64,000 nucleotides of DNA from Candidatus Fimenecus excrementigallinarum (GTDB lineage: Bacteria > Bacillota > Clostridia > Oscillospirales > Acutalibacteraceae): contig DVMW01000043.1 in NCBI GenBank assembly GCA_018714805.1, positions 1 through 64,000 on the forward strand. Direction: 5' to 3'. Positions within the stretch are counted from its first letter, which is position 1. Each line of letters begins with the position of its first letter. Positions 34,020-42,067 of the stretch are shown here, in pieces. The notes under the pieces are model-generated. The model saw nothing but the letters and a program-made list of their open reading frames with translations, ran no database searches and was not told where the DNA came from. The position numbers and the translations under genes were made by a program.

Positions 34020-34147
34020 CGTCACAAGCGCTAGTAACAGCGGCGTCACAAAAACGTCTGCCGAAAAACTCTTTCTGATTCGGCATTCGGACGCCCAACA
34101 GCCGCCCACCGCGCATTTCCCCGGGCGGTATGAGTTAAAGGAGCAGA
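34020..34147 (+). promoter_or_regulatory. Structured 5' leader of the G5/3D-domain gene
   Basis: About 130 nt between promoter and start. CGTC and TGCCGAA (34055-34065) pair with TTCGGCA and GACG (34079-34093). CCGCCC (34102-34107) pairs with GGGCGG (34123-34128) a few bases before the ribosome binding site. Genes of this wall-protein type are often under cyclic-di-AMP riboswitch control, but I do not see that consensus here. Confidence 0.4.
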
Positions 34148-34150
34148 ATG

Positions 34151-35404
34151 ATGATAACTGAATTAAAAGGGTATGCGAAGGCGACCCGCATGACTTTCTC
34201 GAAAGTCCTTGCGCTGATTCTGGCGCTCGCGCTGCTTTGCGCCGTCACCGCTTTCGCTGCCACGCCCTCCGCGTATGTCGTTGACATTTACGACGGAGCG
34301 GCAATCACAAGAGTAGAGACGACCAAAACGGACGCCTACGAAATTGTGGAGCAGGCCGACATTTCGCTTTCCGAGCAGGATAAGCTCGGGCTGGACGCGT
34401 TCCATGCCGGCGAGGACAGCGTGATTACGATTTATCGCGCTTCGAATGTGACCTTTGTCAGCCTTACAGGTGAAACCAAGGAGCTTGTCGCCGCGGGCAC
34501 CGTCGCCGACCTGCTCGAGACCCTCGGGGTTACGCTGCAAGCGGAACAGCTTGTCAGCGTGCCGGAGGACACGGTGCTTACGGACGGTCTTGTTGTCCGC
34601 ATCACGAACGCGTATCACGTAAACGTTACGGCGGACGGCCAGACGAAAGAGCTGCTTATCGGCGAAGGAACGGTGCGCGACGCGCTTGACGCGGCGGGCA
34701 TTACGCTCGGCGCGGACGACGAAACAAGCCCCGCGCTGGATTCCGAACTCTATGATGCGCTGTCCGTCACGGTTTACCGTGTGACCTACACGGAGCGCAC
34801 GGTGACGGAAATCGTCCCGTTCGCGAAGGAGACGCAGCGTTCCGCTTCCCTCTATAAAGGGGAGAGCAAAGTCACCCAGCAGGGTGTAAACGGCTCGCGG
34901 ACCGTTACCTATCGGGATAAGGTTGTGGACGGCGAGGTCGCTTCCTCCGAGGAGCTTGCCGAGACGGTCCACGAGCAGGCCGTCCCGCAGATTACGGTGG
35001 TCGGGACAAAGCAGAAGCCCGTTAGCATTTCTTCGCTGAAAAACAGCGGCAAGGCCATTTCGGAGCTGCAGCCGCCCGCGTCCTTGCAGATTGTCAACGG
35101 CGCGCCGACGCAGTATTCGAAGATTATCACCGGTAAAGCCGCCGCCTATACGGACCATCCCGGCGCCAAAACCGCCAGCGGCCGTACCGTAAAGGCAGGC
35201 TATATCGCAGTCAATCCGAAGCAGATTCCGTACGGTACGGAGCTGTGGATTGTTTCTACAGACGGTATCGTATACGGCTACGCCATTGCGGCGGACACCG
35301 GCGGATTCGTGAAAAAGGGCAAGTTTACGGTTGACCTGTTCATGAATTCGGAGTCCGAATGTGTGCAATGGGGTGCGCGCGACGTGGTTATCTACGTCCT
35401 GTAA
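34151..35404 (+). CDS. Secreted DUF348/G5/3D-domain cell-wall protein (417 aa)
   Basis: Resembles YabE/YocH/Rpf-like cell-wall proteins. A signal peptide (about 14-36) is followed by DUF348-type repeats (about 40-215, with GTVADLLETLGVTL and GTVRDALDAAGITL) and a G5 domain (about 215-290). A C-terminal 3D domain (about 320-417) has TASGRTVKAGYIAV, AADTGG and the final VDLFMNS. 3D domains share the MltA-type lytic transglycosylase fold, so it probably cuts or binds peptidoglycan outside the cell. ATG 34151 sits 7 bases behind AAAGGAG; an adjacent ATG lies at 34148. Promoter and terminator are both strong. Confidence 0.9.
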   Translation: MITELKGYAKATRMTFSKVLALILALALLCAVTAFAATPSAYVVDIYDGAAITRVETTKTDAYEIVEQADISLSEQDKLGLDAFHAGEDSVITIYRASNVTFVSLTGETKELVAAGTVADLLETLGVTLQAEQLVSVPEDTVLTDGLVVRITNAYHVNVTADGQTKELLIGEGTVRDALDAAGITLGADDETSPALDSELYDALSVTVYRVTYTERTVTEIVPFAKETQRSASLYKGESKVTQQGVNGSRTVTYRDKVVDGEVASSEELAETVHEQAVPQITVVGTKQKPVSISSLKNSGKAISELQPPASLQIVNGAPTQYSKIITGKAAAYTDHPGAKTASGRTVKAGYIAVNPKQIPYGTELWIVSTDGIVYGYAIAADTGGFVKKGKFTVDLFMNSESECVQWGARDVVIYVL

Positions 35405-35430
35405 GCGCACCGGCAGAAAACTTGTGACGA

Positions 35431-35461
35431 CGTCCCCCGGGGTGCCCCGGGGGCATTTTTT
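35431..35461 (+). terminator. Terminator after the 3D-domain gene
   Basis: Very GC-rich stem CCCCCGGGG / CCCCGGGGG (35434-35453), then CATTTTTT. Confidence 0.88.
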
Positions 35462-35567
35462 ATGGACAGAACGCTCTCCTTTGTCCGATTGCAGAGTGCC
35501 TTTGCACGGTTTCTGCGCGAATCCGGCATTTTGGCGCAAACAAAGCAAAATTCTTTTGCAAAAACAC

Positions 35568-35596
35568 TTGGAAACTTGCACGGAATCGTTTATAAT
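35568..35596 (+). promoter_or_regulatory. Sigma-A promoter of the hprK operon
   Basis: -35 TTGGAA (35568-35573), 17-bp spacer, perfect -10 TATAAT (35591-35596). Confidence 0.75.
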
Positions 35597-35624
35597 AATG
35601 GAAATTGGGAAAGGGAGTGTCGCC

Positions 35625-36584
35625 GTGGCCACAAACTATTCCGTAGCCTTGGAACGCATTTTGCGGGAATTCAGCTTTGAGACGCTGTTTTTGCCGGCGG
35701 AGGCCTCGGAGCTTTACGTTACGTCGCAGGACGTGAACCGCCCCGGGCTGCTGCTTGCCGGGCGCGACGACTACTTTGACCCGGCGCGCATCCAGATATT
35801 GGGCCTTTCCGAAATGGAATTTTTAAAGACCAAAACGCAGCACGAGCAGGCGCAGGCGCTCGAACGCCTTACCTCGCGCAAGCCCGCGGGGATTCTCATT
35901 ACCCGCGACCTTGCCTGCCCGGAAGACCTGCTTTCCCTGTGCAAAACATACGGCGTGCCGCTTCTGCGCACGGGGGAATCGACCTCAAGCTGTATGTCCG
36001 CGCTGATTTACTTTTTGGGTACGGAGCTTGCCGAGCGCGTGACCCGGCACGGCGTGCTTGTGGAGGTTTACGGCGAGGGCGTTTTGATTATCGGCGACAG
36101 CGGCGTCGGCAAAAGCGAAACCGCCATTGAGCTGATAAAGCGCGGGCACCGCCTTATCGCGGATGATGCGGTCGAGATTCGCCGCGTTTCCGCCAAGGCG
36201 CTGGTCGGCTCGGCGCCGGACAATATCCGTCATTTTATCGAGGTGCGCGGCATCGGCATTATCAACGCCCGCCGCATTTTCGGCATGGGCGCCGTCAAGC
36301 TGACGGAAAAAATCGATTTGGTTGTGCAGCTTGAGCCCTGGGACCCGGAAAAGGTATACGACCGCATGGGGCTTGACGATGTGCACACAAGCATCATGGG
36401 CGTGCAGGTGCCGGTCGCCGTCGTGCCCGTAAAGCCCGGGCGCAACCTTGCCGTTATCATTGAGGTTGCTGCCATGAACAACCGCCAGAAAAAAATGGGC
36501 TACAACGCGGCGCGCGAGCTTTTGCAGCACCTCGGCATTGAGGAGGAAGCCGGCTCCTATGCAGAACAGACGGAGGTCTGGTAA
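35625..36584 (+). CDS. hprK: HPr kinase/phosphorylase (319 aa)
   Basis: Phosphorylates HPr at its regulatory Ser and so drives carbon catabolite control. The Walker A motif GDSGVGKS is at 157-164. The HprK signature IEVRGIGIINARRIFG and LTEKIDLVVQLE follow. GTG at 35625 is the start, seven bases after AAAGGGAG; no ATG fits. It opens a run with ROK kinase, murB, rapZ and whiA, a conserved Bacillota neighbourhood. A sigma-A promoter lies directly upstream. Confidence 0.97.
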   Translation: MATNYSVALERILREFSFETLFLPAEASELYVTSQDVNRPGLLLAGRDDYFDPARIQILGLSEMEFLKTKTQHEQAQALERLTSRKPAGILITRDLACPEDLLSLCKTYGVPLLRTGESTSSCMSALIYFLGTELAERVTRHGVLVEVYGEGVLIIGDSGVGKSETAIELIKRGHRLIADDAVEIRRVSAKALVGSAPDNIRHFIEVRGIGIINARRIFGMGAVKLTEKIDLVVQLEPWDPEKVYDRMGLDDVHTSIMGVQVPVAVVPVKPGRNLAVIIEVAAMNNRQKKMGYNAARELLQHLGIEEEAGSYAEQTEVW

Positions 36585-36624
36585 GGCTGTCCAATACATA
36601 AAGATATAAACGGAGGAATGGAAT

Positions 36625-37572
36625 ATGTATCGTGTAGGTGTGGACCTCGGCGGCACAAACATTGTTGTCGGCGTCGTCGATGAGTACTATAAAATCATCG
36701 CCAAGGCCAAGCGCAAAACGGCCTGTCCGCGGCCGGCCGGGGAGATTCTCAAGGACATCGCGCTTTGCGTGCAGGACGCGGTGCGCACGGCCGGGCTTAC
36801 GATGGAGGATGTGCAGTCTATCGGCATCGGCACGCCCGGTTCCGTCAACAAAAAGCTCGGGATGATTGAGTACGCCAACAACCTGGACTTCGACAAGGTC
36901 CCCGCGCGGGAAATCCTCTCGAAATACTTTACGCAGCCCATTTACCTTGAAAATGACGCAAACTGCGCCGCGCTCGGCGAAGCGGTTGCGGGCGCGGGCG
37001 GCAACGTGGAAAATTTCGTGGCCATTACGCTCGGTACGGGCGTCGGCAGCGGCATCATCGTCAACGGCAAAATCGTCAACGGCTGCAACGACGCCGGCGG
37101 CGAAATGGGGCATTCCGTTCTCGTCGTGGACGGCGAGCCCTGCACCTGCGGGCGGCGCGGCTGCTGGGAGGCGTATTCCTCCGCGACGGCGCTGGTCCGT
37201 CAGACCCGTAAGGCGATGCGGGAAAATCCCGACTCCGTTATGTGGGAGATTGCCGACCGCGACCTCCAAAACGTCAACGGGCGCACGGCCTTCGAGGGGA
37301 TGCGCCGCGGCGACCGGACTGCGCAGGACGTGGTGGATACATATATCAAGTACCTTGCCGCCGGCATTACGAACGCCATCAACATTTTTCAGCCGGATGT
37401 GCTGTGCGTCGGCGGCGGGATTGGCTGTGAAGGCGAGCCGCTGCTCGAACCGGTGCGCCGCTATGTGGAAAAAGAGCGCTACAGCATCCATTGCGGCAAG
37501 CAGACGCGCATCTGCTCGGCGGTACTCGGCAACGACGCGGGCATCATCGGCGCGGCGCTGCTGAATGAATGA
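36625..37572 (+). CDS. ROK-family glucokinase (315 aa)
   Basis: ATP-binding motif VGVDLGGTNIVVGVVD at the N-terminus; catalytic ENDANCAALGE; EMGHSVLVVDG with a zinc-type CTCGRRGCWEAYSS. These mark a kinase rather than a ROK repressor, since no helix-turn-helix precedes them. Glucose is the likeliest substrate because clostridial glucokinases often sit next to hprK or murB. The ATG follows CGGAGG. The stop overlaps the murB frame, so the genes are probably co-transcribed. Confidence 0.9.
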   Translation: MYRVGVDLGGTNIVVGVVDEYYKIIAKAKRKTACPRPAGEILKDIALCVQDAVRTAGLTMEDVQSIGIGTPGSVNKKLGMIEYANNLDFDKVPAREILSKYFTQPIYLENDANCAALGEAVAGAGGNVENFVAITLGTGVGSGIIVNGKIVNGCNDAGGEMGHSVLVVDGEPCTCGRRGCWEAYSSATALVRQTRKAMRENPDSVMWEIADRDLQNVNGRTAFEGMRRGDRTAQDVVDTYIKYLAAGITNAINIFQPDVLCVGGGIGCEGEPLLEPVRRYVEKERYSIHCGKQTRICSAVLGNDAGIIGAALLNE

Positions 37573-37592
37573 GCGAAACGGAGGGATTCGCG

Positions 37593-38534
37593 GTGTTTGA
37601 CGCGGTCCTAAAAGCCGCGCGCAGGCACGGCGTGCGCTGGGAAACGGACTATCCCATGCGGAAGCTGACAACCTTTCGCACGGGCGGTCCTGCGTCGCTG
37701 CTGGTGCAGCCAAACAGCGAGGGCGCGCTGCAGGATATTTTGCAGGCGGCGCTTTCGGAAAATATACCGTACTGCGTGATTGGCAACGGCAGCAACCTGC
37801 TGGTATCCGACGAAGGGTTTTGCGGGCTTGTCATCCGCATCGGCGCGGAAATGTCCGGGATTGAGGAGCTCGGCGGCGGCCGGCTGCGTGTGGAGGCCGG
37901 CGCTTCCATGAGCACGCTTTGCAACGCGGCCTGCAAGCTGGGGCTGTCCGGGCTGGAATTTGCCTTCGGCATCCCGGGGACTGCCGGCGGCGCCGCTGTG
38001 ATGAACGCCGGCGCGTACGGCGGGGAAATGCGGGACGTGCTGCTTTCCTGCGACCATCTCGACAGCCGCGGAAATCCCGGCGCCTTTACAGGGGAAGCTT
38101 TAGACCTTTCCTACCGCCACAGCGCGTATTCCGCCGGCGGTTACATCCTTACGGCGCTGACGCTGCGCCTCATGCCGGACAGCACGCAGGCCATCCGCGC
38201 GCGTATGGAGGAAAATCTCCGCCGCCGCAAGGAAAAGCAGCCCCTGGATTTTCCGAGCGCCGGAAGTACGTTTAAACGCCCCGAGGGGCATTTTGCCGGC
38301 GCGCTTATCGAGCAATGCGGACTCAAAGGCTGCCGCATCGGCGGCGCGCAGGTCAGCGAAAAGCACGCGGGGTTCATTATTAACGCACAAGAAGCGACCT
38401 CCGCCGATATTGCCGCCCTGATTGCCTTCGTCCGGCAAAGGGTGCTCGAGGAAACCGGCGTTTTGCTCTCGCCGGAAGTGAAATGGATTGGGCCGCTGCC
38501 TGAAAGTGGGGATGCTGCATTATGGAACTCGTAA
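37593..38534 (+). CDS. murB: UDP-N-acetylenolpyruvoylglucosamine reductase (313 aa)
   Basis: Second committed step of peptidoglycan precursor synthesis (FAD, NADPH). Motifs are LTTFRTGGPA, IGNGSNLLV, GIPGTAGGAAVMNAGAYGGEM, LSYRHSAY and the Ser-containing PSAGSTFKRPEG. A GTG at 37593 lies 8 bases behind GGAGG and gives a normal N-terminus; an ATG at 37569 overlapping the kinase stop would add eight residues and has no ribosome binding site. It overlaps rapZ by 13 bases. Confidence 0.96.
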   Translation: MFDAVLKAARRHGVRWETDYPMRKLTTFRTGGPASLLVQPNSEGALQDILQAALSENIPYCVIGNGSNLLVSDEGFCGLVIRIGAEMSGIEELGGGRLRVEAGASMSTLCNAACKLGLSGLEFAFGIPGTAGGAAVMNAGAYGGEMRDVLLSCDHLDSRGNPGAFTGEALDLSYRHSAYSAGGYILTALTLRLMPDSTQAIRARMEENLRRRKEKQPLDFPSAGSTFKRPEGHFAGALIEQCGLKGCRIGGAQVSEKHAGFIINAQEATSADIAALIAFVRQRVLEETGVLLSPEVKWIGPLPESGDAALWNS

Positions 38535-39382
38535 TTGTAACCGGGCTTTCCGGCGCCGGCAAATCCCGCGCCGCCGACGCGCTCGAGGACATCGGGTTTT
38601 ACTGCGTCGACAATATGCCGCCGCTGCTCATTCCGACCTTTGTGGAGCTGATTTTAAAATCCAAGGAAAAGCGCGCGCGTGTGGCGCTTGTCGCGGATAT
38701 TCGGCTTGGCAGCTCGTTCACCGACCTGTTTGCGGTGCTCGGCGACCTTGAAAACATGAACGTGCAATACAAGATTCTCTTTATCGATGCGGATACGGAG
38801 GTCATTGCGCACCGCTACCAGGAGACGCGCCGCAAGCATCCGCTGTCGGACGAGCTCGGCGGCCCCTCCGTGCGCGAGGCGATTGAACGCGAGCGGGAGA
38901 TTCTTTTGCCGGCGCGGCAGAAGGCCGATTACATCATCGATACGTCCCAGGTCACGAGCTCGCAGTTTAAGGAGCGCGTCGCGGCGCTGTTTTTGGAAAA
39001 TGCGGACAACGCTTTAAAGATTTTCTGCATTTCGTTCGGCTTCAAGCACGGCACGCCGAAAGAGGCCGACCTGGTTTTCGACGTGCGCTGCCTGCCGAAC
39101 CCGTTCTATATCCCGGAGCTCAAAGGCCATACGGGGCTCGAGGACCCGGTTCGCAATTTCGTAATGAAATTTGACCAGGCCAAGGGCTTGGAGCGCCGGC
39201 TTTACGATTTGCTGGATTTTCTGCTGCCGCTGTACCGCACGGAGGGGAAAAGCCAGCTGACCATCGCCATAGGCTGCACGGGCGGCAAGCACCGTTCCGT
39301 TGTGTTTGCCGAGCTTATTAACCGGCATCTTTTGGAAAACGGCGCTTGCAGCAGCGTGTACCACCGCGATATTTCCAGGTAA
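38522..39382 (+). CDS. rapZ: RapZ-family nucleotide-binding adaptor (286 aa)
   Basis: The YvcJ/RapZ P-loop protein: Walker A GLSGAGKS at residues 8-15, VDNMPPLLIPTF, ETRRKHPL and the C-terminal IGCTGGKHRSV. In Enterobacteria it guides RNase E to a small RNA; in Bacillota YvcJ affects competence and metabolism, and the target here is unknown. It starts inside the 3' end of murB. Many relatives have yvcK next, but here whiA follows after 7 bases. Confidence 0.95.
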   Translation: MELVIVTGLSGAGKSRAADALEDIGFYCVDNMPPLLIPTFVELILKSKEKRARVALVADIRLGSSFTDLFAVLGDLENMNVQYKILFIDADTEVIAHRYQETRRKHPLSDELGGPSVREAIEREREILLPARQKADYIIDTSQVTSSQFKERVAALFLENADNALKIFCISFGFKHGTPKEADLVFDVRCLPNPFYIPELKGHTGLEDPVRNFVMKFDQAKGLERRLYDLLDFLLPLYRTEGKSQLTIAIGCTGGKHRSVVFAELINRHLLENGACSSVYHRDISR

Positions 39383-39389
39383 GAGGGAT

Positions 39390-40283
39390 ATGTCTTTTTC
39401 ATCCGATTTAAAACTGGAGCTTTTGGGGCTTGCCTGTGACAAGCCCTGCTGTAAGCTGGCGGAGAACTACGGGCTGATGCTGTTCGGCAAAGGCTTTTCC
39501 GCCGGCGAAATTTCGCTGACGACGGAAAACAGCGGCGTAGCAGAGCGTTACCGCTATGTGGCCGGGCGGCTTTGCCGCGGGGAGCCCCAGCTTTTGCGCG
39601 CGTCCGCAAAAAAGTACAGGGTTTCCGTTTTGTCCGCCGAGGACCGCCTGCGCGTGCTTTCCGCTTTCGGGTACGACGGCCGCGAGCGCACGCGGCGGCT
39701 CAACTGGGGCAACATTTCGGAAGAATGCTGCATCGGTTCCTTTTTGCGCGGCGCTTTTTTAACCTGCGGGACGGTGACCGCGCCTGAAAAGAATTACCAC
39801 CTGGAATTCGTTGTCCCGCATTACAATTTGTGTCAGGACTTGAAAAAGTTTCTGGAGGATAATGAATTTTTCCCAAAGGAGGTGCGGCGCGGCGGACACT
39901 ACGTGCTGTATTTCAAGAAAACCGAGGACATCCAAAATCTCATCGGGATTATGGGCGCGGCGCGCTTCGTCATGGAATTCATCGATGTGATTGTATACAA
40001 GGATATCCGCAACAACGTCAACCGCCGCTTGAATTTTGAAAGCGCCAACCTCAACAAGACCGTGAACGCCGCCATGCGGCAAAACGAGCTTCTGAAAAAG
40101 CTTGGCGCGTCCGCTTGCTTTTCCGAGCTGCCTGCGGATTGGCAAAGCATTGCAAGGCTGCGGCTGGAGAACCCGGAGCTTTCGCTGCAGCAAATCGGCG
40201 ACGAGCTTACGCCGCCCATGTCGCGCTCCGGTGTGAATTACCGGCTGCGGCGGATGTGTGAAATGGCAGAGACCCTGCACTGA
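39390..40283 (+). CDS. whiA: DNA-binding protein WhiA (297 aa)
   Basis: An N-terminal LAGLIDADG-like domain (CCIGSFLRGAFLTCGTVTAPEKNYHLEF region) is joined to a C-terminal helix-turn-helix (LRLENPELSLQQIGDEL, then SRSGVNYRLRRM). NNVNRRLNFESANLNKTV is the conserved middle motif. In Bacillota it influences division and chromosome segregation. It begins seven bases after rapZ, behind AGAGGG. Confidence 0.96.
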   Translation: MSFSSDLKLELLGLACDKPCCKLAENYGLMLFGKGFSAGEISLTTENSGVAERYRYVAGRLCRGEPQLLRASAKKYRVSVLSAEDRLRVLSAFGYDGRERTRRLNWGNISEECCIGSFLRGAFLTCGTVTAPEKNYHLEFVVPHYNLCQDLKKFLEDNEFFPKEVRRGGHYVLYFKKTEDIQNLIGIMGAARFVMEFIDVIVYKDIRNNVNRRLNFESANLNKTVNAAMRQNELLKKLGASACFSELPADWQSIARLRLENPELSLQQIGDELTPPMSRSGVNYRLRRMCEMAETLH

Positions 40284-40302
40284 CCCCTGGAGGTACCCCT
40301 TT

Positions 40303-41202
40303 ATGAAAATTCTGGCTATTGACATCGGCGGCACCGCAATCAAATACGGTACGGTCCGCGAAGACTATTCCATTGAAAGCGCCTTTGAGATTCCGACGGA
40401 AGCGCACCTCGGCGGCCCGCACCTGATGAACAAAATCATGTGCATCGTGGACGAATACGCCGCGCAGGTGGACTGCGTCGGCATCAGCACCGCCGGACAG
40501 GTCAACAGCGAGCTCGGAAAGATTATTTTCGCGAGCGAAAACATCCCGAACTACACCGGGATTGAAATTACCAAAACCATCCAAAAAAAGCACAATCTGC
40601 CCGTCAGCGTGGAAAACGACGTGAATTCCGCGGCGACGGCGGAGGCCAAATTCGGCGCCGGACGCGGCTACAGCGATTTCCTCTGCCTGACTTACGGGAC
40701 GGGCGTCGGCGGCGCGATGTGGATTAACAACAAAATTTATACCGGCACCCACTTTTCCGCCGGGGAGTTTGGGCACATTGTGACGCACACCGGCGGCAAA
40801 AAATGCACCTGCGGCAACAACGGCTGCTATGAAATGTACGCGTCGACCCGCGCGCTTGTCAACGCCGTGGCGGATGCGACCGGCAAAACGCTCAACGGCC
40901 GCGAAATCTTTCAGCCGGAGCATTTCAACAACACGACCATCCGTTCGGTGATTGACAATTGGATTGAAGAAATCATCGGGGGACTGACGACGCTCATTTT
41001 CATTTTCAACCCGCCCTGCATCATTCTCGGCGGCGGCATTATGAACGAGGAATATGTCGTTTCGGAAATCGACCGCCGCATCCATGCGCGCAGCATCCAC
41101 AGCTTCCGCACGGTTGCCATTAAGCGCGCCGCGATGAAAAACCAGGCCGGAATGCTCGGCGCGGCTTATCTTGCCCGTGAAAAGCTGCTTGCCGGCAAAT
41201 GA
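40303..41202 (+). CDS. ROK-family sugar kinase (299 aa)
   Basis: Second ROK kinase of the cluster: ILAIDIGGTAIKYGTV, ENDVNSAATAEA, LTYGTGVGGA and the zinc motif CTCGNNGCYEMYAS. It is shorter than, and clearly different from, the one at 36625. The relaxed glucokinase-type motifs fit several hexoses, including N-acetylmannosamine or fructose. It starts behind TGGAGG, 20 bases after whiA, and ends just before the mntP promoter. Confidence 0.88.
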   Translation: MKILAIDIGGTAIKYGTVREDYSIESAFEIPTEAHLGGPHLMNKIMCIVDEYAAQVDCVGISTAGQVNSELGKIIFASENIPNYTGIEITKTIQKKHNLPVSVENDVNSAATAEAKFGAGRGYSDFLCLTYGTGVGGAMWINNKIYTGTHFSAGEFGHIVTHTGGKKCTCGNNGCYEMYASTRALVNAVADATGKTLNGREIFQPEHFNNTTIRSVIDNWIEEIIGGLTTLIFIFNPPCIILGGGIMNEEYVVSEIDRRIHARSIHSFRTVAIKRAAMKNQAGMLGAAYLAREKLLAGK

Positions 41203-41206
41203 GGAC

Positions 41207-41235
41207 TTGACAAAAGCCCGCCATTCTGGTACACT
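41207..41235 (+). promoter_or_regulatory. Sigma-A promoter of mntP
   Basis: Perfect -35 TTGACA (41207-41212), 17-bp spacer, -10 TACACT (41230-41235). Confidence 0.8.
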
Positions 41236-41357
41236 ATGCAGCACCTGTGAGGGAGTAGTCGGCGTAGGATACGCGGCAAGTCAACATACTGACCGTTCGG
41301 TCTGGCTTGACCTCAAATGACGAGACTCACGCGCAAATTTGCGCGTGAGTCTTTTTT
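41236..41357 (+). promoter_or_regulatory. yybP-ykoY manganese riboswitch with terminator platform
   Basis: The leader has the conserved GGGAGTAG box (41251-41258) and the CAACATACTGACC segment (41282-41294) of the manganese-sensing yybP-ykoY class. A long hairpin with arms GACTCACGCGCAAA and TTTGCGCGTGAGTC (41324-41351) and a T run forms the expression platform. The gene directly downstream is the manganese exporter mntP, a standard partner; Mn2+ binding would allow read-through. Confidence 0.9.
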
Positions 41358-41387
41358 ATATCTGCAAAAGGAAGGGGAGTCGAACGC

Positions 41388-41960
41388 ATGGGCTTTTGGG
41401 AGCTGCTGCTGATTGCCGTCGGTCTTTCCATGGATGCGTTTGCCGTCGCGCTGTGCAAGGGCTTGGAAATGCCGAGGTTTAACGGAAAACGCGCGGGGCT
41501 TATCGCCGTATTTTTCGGCGGGTTCCAGGGGCTGATGCCGCTTGTCGGCTGGCTTTTGGGCAGGCAGTTTGAAGCGTACATCACGAAAATCGACCACTGG
41601 ATTGCTTTTTTGCTGCTGGCGGTTATCGGCGGGAAAATGATTGCGGAGGGCCTCAAAAAGCCGGAGACGGCCGACGCGGAAAACGAAAATCGGTTTTCCG
41701 TTAAGGAGCTTTTCGTGCTGGCGGTCGCTACGAGCATCGACGCGCTGGCGGTCGGCATTACCTTTGCGTTTTTGCAGGTCAACATCCTGCCATCCGCGTC
41801 GCTTATCGCCGTGACAACGCTGCTGCTGTCTTTTGCGGGCGTCTTTATTGGGCACAAGTTCGGCGCAAAGCTGCAGAACAAGGCGGAGCTTGTCGGCGGC
41901 ATACTTTTGGTGTGCATCGGGTTGAAAATACTCCTGGAGCATCTGGGCGTGCTCGGATAA
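41388..41960 (+). CDS. mntP: Manganese efflux pump MntP (190 aa)
   Basis: Six-helix membrane exporter of Mn2+. The conserved Asp pair is visible: D16 in VGLSMDAFAVAL and the second in ATSIDALAVGITFA. Glycine-rich IAVFFGGFQGLMPLVGW matches the family. Length (190) is normal. AAGGAAGGGGAG precedes the ATG. Expression is set by the riboswitch directly upstream. Confidence 0.95.
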   Translation: MGFWELLLIAVGLSMDAFAVALCKGLEMPRFNGKRAGLIAVFFGGFQGLMPLVGWLLGRQFEAYITKIDHWIAFLLLAVIGGKMIAEGLKKPETADAENENRFSVKELFVLAVATSIDALAVGITFAFLQVNILPSASLIAVTTLLLSFAGVFIGHKFGAKLQNKAELVGGILLVCIGLKILLEHLGVLG

Positions 41961-42001
41961 TCCGCGTCTGCTGCGCGCTGTGAAAAAAATCGTTTTCGCG
42001 C

Positions 42002-42030
42002 TTGACAAAATCCGAATTTGGCAATAGCAT
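42002..42030 (+). promoter_or_regulatory. Promoter of the EEP hydrolase gene
   Basis: Perfect -35 TTGACA (42002-42007), 17-bp spacer, -10 TAGCAT (42025-42030). Confidence 0.65.
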
Positions 42031-42067
42031 ACAGGTGTACGAGCTTTGTGCCTGCGGGAAAGAACCG

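Larger units (their letters stand above)
33546..34150. other. 605-bp gene-free interval between the RluA-type and 3D-domain genes
   Basis: Holds an extended -10 for the minus gene (TGCTATACT, 33581-33573), a nested inverted repeat (33684-33745), AT-rich sequence around 33750-33880, the sigma-A promoter at 33985-34013 and a roughly 130-nt leader for the next gene with two hairpins. I find no convincing coding region. Confidence 0.6.

Noticed and set aside
33668-34116. Short frames on both strands in the 605-bp gap
   Set aside because: None has a ribosome binding site or protein-like composition, and one runs across the promoter at 33985-34013.
34020-34147. Cyclic-di-AMP (ydaO-yuaA) riboswitch before the 3D-domain gene
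   Set aside because: The conserved sequence boxes of that class are not visible; only generic hairpins are.
36625-41202. ROK proteins as transcriptional repressors
   Set aside because: Neither has an N-terminal helix-turn-helix; both start directly with the ATP-binding motif.
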